Part shown: piece after piece, positions 31,106 to 39,342 of the stretch
Layout: every line of letters starts with the position of its first letter
How positions within the stretch are numbered: the stretch's first letter is position 1
From: UTCFX2 sp963726375
Lineage (GTDB): Bacteria > Chloroflexota > Anaerolineae > Anaerolineales > UBA4823
Reading direction: 5' to 3'
DNA length: 64,000 nt
Assembly: GCA_963726375.1 (NCBI GenBank)
Contig: CAVSCE010000008.1
Location: forward strand, 248,001-312,000
Translations under genes and position numbers: made by a program
The notes under the pieces: model-generated
The model's input: only the letters and a program-made list of their open reading frames with translations
Databases searched by the model: none
Told to the model about the DNA's origin: nothing

Positions 31106-32014
31106 TTAATAAAGAGAGGGTGAACCGGGGTCTTGATTATGGTAGTTTTTCCAAGCACGCTCGAAACTGCGGGTGGCATAACAGTACTGGCATCCGAACA
31201 AACAGGAATCATACATTCCGATATCCTTACTGACAGCACACCCACAAGTTTTCCTTTGATTGGGGTCTTTATTGTTTGAAATCTCCACTTTAAATAGCTT
31301 TTTGATCAGAACGGCGTCGATGCAGCTGCCTGAAAGTACACCAAACGGCTGCAAATTTATCGGCTCGGCGCAGCTTACGATTTCCATACCGCAGTTTCGG
31401 GCCATTTCGACCAGGTCGCGGACGAGCATCCCAGCTTCTTCCGGCAGACCACCGCTATCGCGACCGATCTCGTGCAAACCTGGGAGCAGCCGGGTGCCTT
31501 TTGCCTCCAACCGTTCCATTCGACTGCGCGTTTTGGCGTAGATGTCCATAAAACTGATCACAACACGGCGGGTATACCCGCATAAACCCTTCGCAATATA
31601 TTCAAATGAAGCCCGGTGGTAGTCCGGAGGAGTGGTCTCTGATAAAAGAATCGGGTCATAACGCCAGATCACACAATCAGGTCCGATCCTCTCCGCCAGA
31701 GAACGGAACGTTAACACAGCCCGATTCACTCGAGGTGTGTGGGCATCTATCATTTCAGGATAATTCATAAGGGTAAACTGAAAATAGTACCGATACCCGC
31801 GACTGTCCAGCTCTTTCAAATAATCAAAAATCGGTCTAGGGTTGCGAGACCAGAATACGATTGCATCAACATCTTCTTCCGCAAGAGATACAGTTGCTAC
31901 CTGGCTGGGGAAAAATGGGTTCGGGACCAGGCAGTAGCCGGCCCGAATTCGGTTGATCAGCCAGCGAGAATAGAACGCTGGAATGTCCGTACGGCGGCTC
32001 GCGCTGATAATCAT
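31106..32014 (-). CDS. DUF1848 family protein (putative Fe-S protein)
   Basis: 302 aa starting MIISASRRTDIPAFYSRW, the family's hallmark opening. AIVFWSRNPRPIFDYL and CVIWRYDPILLSE follow. The C-terminus has a cysteine group TCGCAVSKDIGMYDSCLFGCQYCYA that could hold an Fe-S cluster, reminiscent of radical-SAM-related proteins. The reaction is unknown. It is divergent from the GntR operon, sharing a short intergenic region. Confidence 0.8.
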   Translation of the reverse strand: MIISASRRTDIPAFYSRWLINRIRAGYCLVPNPFFPSQVATVSLAEEDVDAIVFWSRNPRPIFDYLKELDSRGYRYYFQFTLMNYPEMIDAHTPRVNRAVLTFRSLAERIGPDCVIWRYDPILLSETTPPDYHRASFEYIAKGLCGYTRRVVISFMDIYAKTRSRMERLEAKGTRLLPGLHEIGRDSGGLPEEAGMLVRDLVEMARNCGMEIVSCAEPINLQPFGVLSGSCIDAVLIKKLFKVEISNNKDPNQRKTCGCAVSKDIGMYDSCLFGCQYCYATRSFERAWKNYHNQDPGSPSLY

Positions 32015-32038
32015 GGTCCAATTTTACATCGAAAACCC

Positions 32039-32107
32039 TTGACAATCTCGCAATTTTGTATACAATTCAATCAATAATACAAACATACAATTATACAATA
32101 ATACAAT
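32039..32107 (+). promoter_or_regulatory. GntR operon promoter with ATACAA operator array
   Basis: TTGACA (32039-32044) and TACAAT (32061-32066), 16 bases apart. A perfect palindrome TTGTATACAA covers the -10 (32056-32065). Downstream, ATACAA recurs at 32077, 32085, 32093 and 32101, an exact 8-base period. This looks like the binding site of the GntR protein encoded just after it, giving autoregulation. Confidence 0.6.
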
Positions 32108-32135
32108 CTTGAGAGGTCCTATCGGATAGAGATAG

Positions 32136-32528
32136 ATGGAGATTCAGATCGATTTTCGCAGCGGCTTGCCGATCTACGCCCAAATTGTCGATCAGATACA
32201 GAAGCGGATCGCAAGCGGAGAGCTTAACCCCGGTGACCAGCTGCCAACCGTTCGCCAACTGGCGGCAGACCTGCGGGTAAACTTCAACACCGTTGCACGT
32301 GCTTACCGTCTGTTGGACGAAGGCGGTGTGATATCAACCCAGCATGGTCGGGGTACCTATGTATGGGATTCTCCATCCGAGGAAAGCAAGCTGCGAATCC
32401 GCAACAAGGACCTCAAAGAATTGACTGTTCAGTTTATCCGGGACATGACCCGATCGGGTTTTTCCCTTGAAGAAATCGGTCAGGAGCTTAAAGAAGCACT
32501 GGCCGCCCAGATAGAGAGGAACAAATGA
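32136..32528 (+). CDS. GntR-family regulator, YtrA type
   Basis: 130 aa. Winged-helix domain in residues 1-75 (GLPIYAQIVDQIQKRIASGEL, GDQLPTVRQLAADLRVNFNTVARAY, ISTQHGRGTYV). A short C-terminal helical part of about 50 aa marks the YtrA subfamily, which dimerises without a ligand-binding domain. Such regulators usually repress an adjacent membrane-protein operon. The stop overlaps the SPFH gene start by four bases. Confidence 0.9.
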   Translation: MEIQIDFRSGLPIYAQIVDQIQKRIASGELNPGDQLPTVRQLAADLRVNFNTVARAYRLLDEGGVISTQHGRGTYVWDSPSEESKLRIRNKDLKELTVQFIRDMTRSGFSLEEIGQELKEALAAQIERNK

Positions 32529-33508
32529 GAAAGAAAGACCAAAATCAAGAGAAGAACAAGAAAAAACAGGATAACCTGCGCATCAGCAATCCAGCACTGA
32601 CGATATTCCTGGTAATGATGGCGATTACTGTGATCATCTCGCTGTTAATGGATCAGGCCGACCTGCCCGATCTTTGGATTGCGGTTGCGATTGCTATTCC
32701 TATGCTGGTTGGTTTTTATGTCCTGTTTTCATTAAAAGTTGCCCAGCAGTGGGACAAAGCTGTTTTGCTGCGGTTGGGAAAATTTCGCGGGCTGCGGGGT
32801 CCGGGGACATTTTGGATTGCACCGATAATCGATACCACACCGAACTGGATCGACCACCGGGTCATGGTTACTCCTTTCTCCGCAGAAAAGACACTGACCT
32901 CCGACACAGTGCCGGTTGACGTCGACGCCGTTCTGTTCTGGATGGTTTGGGATGCTGAAAAGGCTGCGCTAGAGGTCAACGATTACCAGGCTGCAATTGC
33001 CTGGGCAGCCCAGACTGCACTGCGCGAAATCATCGGCCAGATGACCTTGGCAGACATCCTGATCGGCCGGGCAAAAATGGACTCTGATCTGCAACAAATC
33101 ATCGACGAACGCACCACACCCTGGGGCGTTTCGGTTCAATCGGTTGAAATCAGGGATGTCGTCATTCCTCAGGTCCTTGAAGATGCGATGAGTCGTCAAG
33201 CCCAGGCCGAGCGCGAGCGCCAGGCACGGGTCATCCTGGGAGAGTCTGAGAAGCAAATAGCCCATTCGTTTGCCGAGGCATCGCAGGCCTATATCAACAA
33301 CCCAACTGCACTGCACCTGAGGGCAATGAACATGCTCTTCGAGGGGCTTAAGCAGAAGGGAGCCTTGGTGATTGTCCCCAGCAGCGCCGTAGACACCATG
33401 AATCTCGGGGCTTTGAGCGGGATCACCGCCCTGTCCCAGACTGTTCAGGTCGGAACTGGCGAAAAGCGAACTCCAGAAATCAGCAACATAGAAAGTGAAA
33501 TCCAATGA
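32525..33508 (+). CDS. Slipin/SPFH (band 7) membrane protein
   Basis: 327 aa. Two N-terminal membrane segments (about residues 25-65) precede an SPFH domain: KAVLLRLGKFRGLRGPGTFWIAPII, RVMVTPFSAEKTLTSDTVPVDVDAVLFW, EIIGQMTLADILIGR and WGVSVQSVEIRDVVIPQ. The C-terminal coiled part contains QAQAERERQARVILGESEKQ. SPFH proteins form ring assemblies in membrane microdomains. No NfeD partner is present; it is instead coupled to a CPBP protease. Confidence 0.9.
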   Translation: MRKKDQNQEKNKKKQDNLRISNPALTIFLVMMAITVIISLLMDQADLPDLWIAVAIAIPMLVGFYVLFSLKVAQQWDKAVLLRLGKFRGLRGPGTFWIAPIIDTTPNWIDHRVMVTPFSAEKTLTSDTVPVDVDAVLFWMVWDAEKAALEVNDYQAAIAWAAQTALREIIGQMTLADILIGRAKMDSDLQQIIDERTTPWGVSVQSVEIRDVVIPQVLEDAMSRQAQAERERQARVILGESEKQIAHSFAEASQAYINNPTALHLRAMNMLFEGLKQKGALVIVPSSAVDTMNLGALSGITALSQTVQVGTGEKRTPEISNIESEIQ

Positions 33509-34431
33509 TCAACCAAGTTATCAGGCAGAAAAGTCTGGTCGTATTTCTAATCATTGCCTTCGCAGTCGCCTGGGCGTTGTTTCTGCTCCCTTTGGCGTTT
33601 GGTGCGCCCGGTTCGCCTACCCGACAGACGGTGACTTTAATCAGCTGGTCGATTGCGATGTGGGCGCCTGGCATCGCCGCCCTTATAGCTGTCAAGCTGG
33701 TCGAGAAGAAACCGGTAAGCAGCCTGAATCTGAAGCGGTTGGGCAACTGGCGGACCTATCTTTGGGCCTGGCTGGTTCCTATATTCCTCACGATTGCAGC
33801 CGGGGTGCTCACCTGGATTTTTGGCGTCGGGAAGCTGGATCTTGAATTCAAAGCGATTCAAACTGCGATGGCAAGCACCAGCGGCTCACAGTTAACGCCA
33901 CTAATGATCATCGGTATCCAATTGCTGGCTGCACTGACCGTGGGGCCGTTGTTTAACACACTTTTTGCCTTGGGCGAAGAACTCGGGTGGCGAGGATTTC
34001 TACTCCCCAGGCTGCTGCCGCTCGGCCAGTGGAAAGCAATAGGGCTCAGTGGGATCGTCTGGGGAATTTGGCACGCCCCCGTGATCTTGCAAGGCCACAA
34101 TTATCCGCAGCATCCGATCGCCGGTGTGTTCCTGATGATCGTATTCTGTGTGTTGTTTGGGACCATACTGAGCTGGCTTTACCTGCGCACGCGCAGCCCA
34201 TGGGCGCCCGCATTGGGGCATGGCAGTTTTAATGCTGTCGCCGGATTACCGATCCTGTTCATGCCAGTTGTGGATCTGGCCTTTGGCGGCACTTTATCCA
34301 GCATCATCGGTTGGATTCCTATGATTATTTTCATCGGATGGCTGGTCTGGAGCGGAAGGCTCCCCGTTCGGGACGAGCTTTCGGTGGAGGACAATCCAGC
34401 TGCCAACCCAGAGGCGACGCTAACCCTTTAA
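33505..34431 (+). CDS. CPBP-family intramembrane metalloprotease
   Basis: 308 aa, about eight membrane helices. The Abi/CAAX-protease motifs are visible: EELGWRGFLLPRL (EExxxR) near residue 157, IVWGIWHAPVILQGHNYP with its histidine, and ALGHGSFNAVAGL with HxxxN. These residues coordinate the metal and catalyse cleavage in the membrane. It overlaps the SPFH gene by four bases, so the pair probably works together at the membrane. Followed by a parS-like site. Confidence 0.9.
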   Translation: MINQVIRQKSLVVFLIIAFAVAWALFLLPLAFGAPGSPTRQTVTLISWSIAMWAPGIAALIAVKLVEKKPVSSLNLKRLGNWRTYLWAWLVPIFLTIAAGVLTWIFGVGKLDLEFKAIQTAMASTSGSQLTPLMIIGIQLLAALTVGPLFNTLFALGEELGWRGFLLPRLLPLGQWKAIGLSGIVWGIWHAPVILQGHNYPQHPIAGVFLMIVFCVLFGTILSWLYLRTRSPWAPALGHGSFNAVAGLPILFMPVVDLAFGGTLSSIIGWIPMIIFIGWLVWSGRLPVRDELSVEDNPAANPEATLTL

Positions 34432-34439
34432 CCCGATTT

Positions 34440-34455
34440 TGTTTCACGTGAAACA
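34440..34455. promoter_or_regulatory. parS-like site 1
   Basis: TGTTTCACGTGAAACA, a perfect 16-base palindrome identical to the ParB-binding consensus known from Bacillus and many other bacteria. It lies directly after the CPBP gene. Confidence 0.8.
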
Positions 34456-34476
34456 CTCAAAGGAATAAAGAAAAAA

Positions 34477-34505
34477 ACCAGGGCGCCTCAATCAGGCGCC
34501 CTGGT
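34477..34505 (-). terminator. Rho-independent terminator of the dNK-nucleotidyltransferase unit
   Basis: ACCAGGGCGCCT/AGGCGCCCTGGT hairpin, 12-base perfect arms, loop of five. On the minus strand a run of seven T follows. It lies between the two parS-like sites. Confidence 0.85.
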
Positions 34506-34510
34506 GCAAT

Positions 34511-34526
34511 CGTTTCACGTGAAACA
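34511..34526. promoter_or_regulatory. parS-like site 2
   Basis: CGTTTCACGTGAAACA matches the 16-base parS consensus at 15 positions. It is 71 bases from site 1, on the other side of the terminator. Confidence 0.72.
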
Positions 34527-34531
34527 CCCAT

Positions 34532-35542
34532 TCAGCCTTCCCAGGCGCCGTTTTCCCTCGCCCACGATTTAAGCGTCTCCTCCACTAGATCCAGATACGA
34601 ATCAAGCGCTTTTACCCGTTCCTCCAACTCCGATCCAGCGATCCCCAGGTTTCCCATCGCCCGACTCCAATCGGAGCGCTGTGTGGAATCCTCCGGATAC
34701 AGTTCGGCCAGCTGCGTCCAGGTCGAGACAAAAGGCCAGAGCATCAGAACTGGCTGGGGACTCTCAGCAAATTCCTGAAAAGCAGACAGATAATAATTCA
34801 TGCGAAATAGCTGAAATTTAACCGGCACTTCCTGAGCTGCCAGCGACCGATACGCTTCTGTCCAGGCTTTAAGCCAGCTGGATAACGATTCCTGCTCAAG
34901 ACGTGACGAACCCAGCAACCCCAAGAGACCATGAAATAGCCCTGGACGACCCAGGGCTTCAGCCCTCTCAGGGAATTCCAGTAGCAGTCGGCGTTCAGGC
35001 AGCGGTGCTCCGATCAGGCTGGCTATTGCGTTTGCTGCATTTTCAACTGCGGTCAGGTATTCGTTGACCGCAGTCGGGCTGCCATCGATCAGATCGCTTT
35101 GCAGATGGAACCAGATTTCCCGCGCTTTATCTGCCTGCACCCGGGCTCTTTGAAAGACATGGTCCGGTCGACCATATTGCCCTCGCACACTTGCCTGGAT
35201 AAAATCCAGGAAATGCTGTGGATCGTATAGGATTTTACAGGCATTCAGGCTAGGTCCCAACCAGGGATGGACACGCAAATGGCGAGTGTCTCGATAATCC
35301 TGCTGGCAGTGGTGCACGATATCCAGGTGGATATTGTCTGTCATCCGGAGCAGCTCATGCTCAAGCTCGGGTGGATCGAGGTGGACAAAGAACAAATCTA
35401 CGTCTGCTGAGCCACCCAATGCATAATTTTCCCCCAAGAAAGAGCCGCAAAGAAATACTGCGAGAACATTGCTCCCGGACCTTGTCCTTCGGTCTACGGT
35501 CTCGAGGATAAATTTTTGAATGAATTCACGGTTGATTCGCAT
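34532..35542 (-). CDS. Nucleotidyltransferase-fold protein
   Basis: 336 aa. The N-terminal domain shows the Pol-beta-type signature GSFLGENYALGGSADVDLFFV, with G-S and D-x-D that bind metal and nucleotide. LDIVHHCQQDYRDTRH follows. The rest is helical, recalling kanamycin-nucleotidyltransferase-like or HEPN-containing proteins. The substrate is unknown. It lies 43 bases after the deoxynucleoside kinase gene on the same strand, and its transcript ends at the hairpin at 34477-34505. Confidence 0.75.
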   Translation of the reverse strand: MRINREFIQKFILETVDRRTRSGSNVLAVFLCGSFLGENYALGGSADVDLFFVHLDPPELEHELLRMTDNIHLDIVHHCQQDYRDTRHLRVHPWLGPSLNACKILYDPQHFLDFIQASVRGQYGRPDHVFQRARVQADKAREIWFHLQSDLIDGSPTAVNEYLTAVENAANAIASLIGAPLPERRLLLEFPERAEALGRPGLFHGLLGLLGSSRLEQESLSSWLKAWTEAYRSLAAQEVPVKFQLFRMNYYLSAFQEFAESPQPVLMLWPFVSTWTQLAELYPEDSTQRSDWSRAMGNLGIAGSELEERVKALDSYLDLVEETLKSWARENGAWEG

Positions 35543-35585
35543 GCTATTCTTCTTTTCGAGGCGTCAACAATTCAATACCCGGAGC

Positions 35586-36221
35586 TCATAACGGTAGTTC
35601 CACCTGGAATGGGGGCAGCTTTAGGGTTTGGCGAATACGGTTTTCAACCCAGATCAGATCCTCCAGGTTACGGACAAAATCAAGCTGATTTGTATCGATC
35701 CATAACACCGGTGAACGGCGTGTCTGACCATCTGAAAAAAAATCGTCATATGCCAGACCAAGCTCTTTAATATATTCTCTCTCCATGTTGCGCTCATAAG
35801 GCCGGTCGCGCAGCGCGATCCGCTGCATTAATACATCCGTGTCAGCCCTCAGATAGACAATCAGATCTGGAGGGACAATTTTTTCGGCGAGGGCTTCGTG
35901 GACGCGGTAATACATATCCAGTTCATCTCCGCTCAGGTTAATTCGCGCAAAAAGAGCATCTTTCTCGAATGTATAATCCGCCAACAGATGGGGTTGTTGG
36001 GAAAGCATTTCGGTCACTGTCCGGCGCTGCTGATGATAACGACTCAGCAAGAAGAATATCTGGGTCTGAAATGCATAGCGATTACGATCTGAATAGAAAT
36101 CCGACAAAAATGGGTTTTCCTCAAAGACTTCCAACAGCAAGCCGGACCGGAATGCGGGTTTCAAAAGTCGAGCTAATGTGGTTTTCCCAACGCCAATCAC
36201 GCCTTCAATCGCTACATACAT
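35586..36221 (-). CDS. Deoxynucleoside kinase (dAdo/dGuo/dCyd type)
   Basis: Salvage enzyme phosphorylating deoxynucleosides. About 211 aa. P-loop IEGVIGVGKTTLARLL at the start, ERS-like LADYTFEKDALFA near residue 85, DLIVYLRADTDVLMQRI and the lid arginines in RDRPYERNMEREYI. The start is placed at 36221 (MYVAIEG) because GAGAG lies upstream; 36239 is the alternative. Specificity among deoxynucleosides cannot be read from sequence. Confidence 0.9.
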   Translation of the reverse strand: MYVAIEGVIGVGKTTLARLLKPAFRSGLLLEVFEENPFLSDFYSDRNRYAFQTQIFFLLSRYHQQRRTVTEMLSQQPHLLADYTFEKDALFARINLSGDELDMYYRVHEALAEKIVPPDLIVYLRADTDVLMQRIALRDRPYERNMEREYIKELGLAYDDFFSDGQTRRSPVLWIDTNQLDFVRNLEDLIWVENRIRQTLKLPPFQVELPL

Positions 36222-36362
36222 GGTTCGTTCTCTCAACATATTATTGCCTAATACGATTATTGTGCACCGTTTCTTGATTGCCTTCTGCTCAAACTTTCAG
36301 GCTCCCCCAAGGATACCAGCGTTTCCGTCAGATGACAATGTAATGGTGTCAACGAGCTTCTC

Positions 36363-36390
36363 TTGACAAGTACCCGACTCGCGCTAAACT
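36363..36390 (+). promoter_or_regulatory. Promoter remaining in front of the ssb pseudogene
   Basis: TTGACA (36363-36368), 16 bases, TAAACT (36385-36390). An AAGGAGG ribosome site at 36401-36407 also persists ahead of the lost start codon. Confidence 0.6.
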
Positions 36391-36411
36391 GTCATTTACC
36401 AAGGAGGAACA

Positions 36412-36798
36412 ATACCCGCTCTAAATCGCGTCCAACTCATCGGGAATCTAGGGAAAGATCCAAAATTACGCTTCACCCCAACCAAGAAGAAGGTATGCCG
36501 TTTCAGCGTTGCGGTAAACAGGCACTGAAACAGTTCCAATGGTGATCTCAAAGAAGCTACCGAATGGTTCAATGTAGAAGCATGGTGATGGCTGGGAGAA
36601 ATCTGCCAGGAATACCTGAACAAGGGAAGTCTGGTTTACGTCGAAGGTCGGCTGCAAACGGACCAGCTCGAGCACGAAGGCGAGAAACGATATTTCACTT
36701 AAGTGGTCGCTTCCAACCTGCAGATGCTCGACCGAAAATCCGAAGAACCTGAGATTTCTGCACCCCCTCCTGCGGAAGACGAGGTTTTTCCTTTCTGA
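36412..36798 (+). pseudogene. ssb: Degenerate single-stranded DNA-binding protein gene
   Basis: One frame of 129 codons reads as SSB: NRVQLIGNLGKDPKLRFTP, KKVCRFSVAVNRH, EATEWFNVEAW, ICQEYLNKGSLVYVEGRLQT and VVASNLQMLDRK. It ends in the acidic tip EDEVFPF that recruits partner proteins. The expected start is ATA at 36412, six bases after an intact AAGGAGG. Stops interrupt at 36526 (TGA, usual Trp place), 36586 (TGA) and 36700 (TAA). The frame is otherwise unbroken. No insertion element is seen. A working ssb copy should exist elsewhere. Confidence 0.85.
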
Positions 36799-36862
36799 GG
36801 GCTCACCCAACTCCAGGAGCCGTAAGCCAAATAATCAAACGGGTCTCATTGATTGGTCAAGG

Positions 36863-37552
36863 TCAGACGGTCGAACCTGGATAAGCCTGTTTCATCGCTT
36901 CCATCAATGCCCGGAACGCGATCATTCCAGACAGGCGCCTGTGGGAAATTTTTCCCAACGGGCTGGCAGACGCAGCGGTATCTGCCAGGATTTCGATCCG
37001 ATCGCTGCTGTGCAGGCGCGCTTGAAAATATGCCACCCCAAAATCGAAGAGAGCTCCCATATCCAGCGGATTTCCAGAGGGATCTTTCCCTTCTTCTACT
37101 TTGCTCCAGCCTGCCAGACCAGCCAACAGAGCTTTTAATATTTCATCGGGTCTCGGCTGAGATTCCAGGATCTTCTCTTGAGCCGAATTTTCTTCTTTTA
37201 AGCTATTCTGCACGAAAGCGATCAACTCCTCGAGCGAGATTTCGCGCCTCCGCATCTGTATTGCGATCTGGCGCAAGCCCCGGGAATAGGTCTGCGCAGA
37301 GCCGTTCAATATCCTGCTTTCAAGCTGATTCGCCGCATATTCCATCGCTTCAGCCAGGCTTCCTCCACCTTTCTCGTTTGCAGCTCTTGCGGCAATTTGG
37401 AATACCTCGATCATGTGGTCGCCGTGATTGGAATTTACGCGATCAGCCAGATTTAGTTTTTCCCGGTTCTGCAACAGCGTATTTCCTACAGCTTCGAAAA
37501 GCGGCGCAAGTTCCATAAAAGGGTGCCTTGTGATCAATTCTGGAGCTTTCAA
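36863..37552 (-). CDS. Possible DhaL/DAK2-like protein
   Basis: 229 aa. LNLADRVNSNHGDHMIEVF and GGGSLAEAMEYAANQL faintly recall the nucleotide-binding DhaL domain of dihydroxyacetone kinases (GDHG-type loop). SPLGKISHRRLSGMIAFRAL near the end also fits that fold loosely. No substrate-binding DhaK domain is adjacent. The start overlaps the pepF stop by four bases, so expression is coupled. The assignment is weak; a hypothetical protein is the safe call. Confidence 0.4.
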   Translation of the reverse strand: MKAPELITRHPFMELAPLFEAVGNTLLQNREKLNLADRVNSNHGDHMIEVFQIAARAANEKGGGSLAEAMEYAANQLESRILNGSAQTYSRGLRQIAIQMRRREISLEELIAFVQNSLKEENSAQEKILESQPRPDEILKALLAGLAGWSKVEEGKDPSGNPLDMGALFDFGVAYFQARLHSSDRIEILADTAASASPLGKISHRRLSGMIAFRALMEAMKQAYPGSTV

Positions 37553-39322
37553 AGTGTCTGAATCAAATCAAATTGGTCGATCAGGCCGGCGATCACATCA
37601 AAACCGCCTTGCCAGAAGGTCGGTGAATGGATGTCGATCCCCGCAGCATCAAGGATTTTTTCAGGCGATTGAGACCCACCTGCCGAGAGCAACTTTAGAT
37701 AGCGCGGTTTAAATTGATCGCCTTCAGCTTTAAATTGACGGTAGAGGGACAGCACAAGCAACTGCCCGAAGGAGTAAGCATAGACGTAGAATGGCACGCG
37801 GTAGATATGCGGAATTGAAACCCATTCCCAGCGGAACTCGGGAGCGACTTGTACAAAATCACCAAACTGAGCACCCAGGTTGTTCATGTATTCATTTGAG
37901 ATGTCCTCCACAGTTGCCCCCTGCAGGACCATTCCGTGGGCCTGGCGCTCAAATGAGGCGAAGAATGCCTGGCGCATGATCGTCGCATATGCATCGTCCA
38001 CCTGACGGAAGAGCAGTTCGCGCCGAACTATTTCATCATCCTCCTGTTCCAGGAGTTGGTCAATCAGCAGGATTTCTCCGAAGGTTGAGGCCGTCTCGGC
38101 CAGAGGTAAGCTGGGTTGCTGTGTAAAAAGGTTGTGATGTTCAGCCAGCATCGAATGGACAGCGTGTCCCAGCTCGTGGGCGAGGGTCGCAACATCTTCC
38201 GGATTTCCTTGAAAGTTGACCAACACCCAGGGTGTCAGGTCGGGACTAACCGTATCACAAAAGGCTCCACCTCGTTTACCCTTTCGAACTTCGCTGTCAA
38301 GATGACCTTGGTCGAAAACCCGCCGAGCCAGCTTCTCCAGCTGTGGATCAAAGCGCCTGAATGAATCAAACACCAAATGGGCGGACTCATCGAAGGAATA
38401 TTTCTTTTCCGATTTTGCTATTGGTGCATAAATATCATAACGGCGCAATTGCTTCATCCCCAACATACGGGCTTTAACTCGAAAAAACCTCTGAAAAAGG
38501 GATGCGTTCTGCTGGCAGACATCCAATAAGGTGTCAACAACAGGGTCAGGGATATTGTTCAACAGGTTTCGAGCGGCAATTGGTGAAGGGAACTTCCTCA
38601 AATCTACTTGCTCGCTCTTCCAATCACGCACCAGAGTCTGGTAAATCTGTCCCAGGACCGGACCATCCTGCCCGTAAACCTTATAAAGCTCCTGGTAGGC
38701 AGCTGCGCGAAGGTCCGCCTGAGGGCTGCGAGCATAGATCATCAACTCCCCGCGCGTCAGATCCTCAGTGTGCCCATCAACATCGATCCGAAAGATGTAC
38801 CGGTTCGTGATCGAGTCATAGAGATTGATCAGCGCATTAGACCCTGTCGAATTCTTGATGTTCACAATTTTCTCTTCCGGCTCAGTAAGGGTGTGAGGCT
38901 TAAAGAGGCGAATCTGCTCCAGCCAATAACGGAAATCCCCAGAAGCTTTTAAAAGACGCAAGGCAGCGACTTGATCAATCTCCTTCCACCACAGAGAGAA
39001 GAACATGATCCGGTTTTCAAAACCGGCCATGATCTGCTGGACCTGAGACAGGAAAGCCTGGGCGCCCTGATTCTGGGTATCTGCGGAAAAGTAAAGACCG
39101 GCAAATTCGTTAATCTTAAATGCCAGCCTGTTGAGAGATTTCGAGCTCATAAACTATTTCCATGAAATCCTCAACGGTTATATCCACCGTAAGCATGGCT
39201 CTCCACCTCTCGAACCTGGTCGAAGCCGATTCGAGTTCCGCCAGGGCTTGCTGCATTTCTACGCTTTTCGGCGATGGATACAGATCTTCCAAACTCCAGC
39301 ATGATTGCAGATAGGTTTCCAT
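37549..39322 (-). CDS. pepF: M3-family oligoendopeptidase (PepF-like, frameshifted)
   Basis: Cytoplasmic zinc metallopeptidase for oligopeptides, about 590 aa. The zinc motif is TLAHELGHAVHSML, with the second glutamate site in LAETASTFGEILL. The C-terminal region IPHIYRVPFYVYAYSFGQLL is family typical. The N-terminus METYLQSCWSLEDLYPS is in another frame, with the break near 39135. Both sides match the family, so a single indel is likely. It lies 20 bases after ychF. Confidence 0.92.
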
Positions 39323-39342
39323 TTTGTCCTGTCCCTGTCCTG

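Noticed and set aside
32056..32107. The ATACAA array as a CRISPR or transposon end
   Set aside because: The unit is only 8 bases, there are no spacers, and no cas or transposase gene is near. Promoter position fits an operator.
36466..36810. Minus-strand open frame over the ssb remnant
   Set aside because: The plus strand carries a clear SSB-like protein sequence. The minus frame has no family resemblance and no ribosome site.
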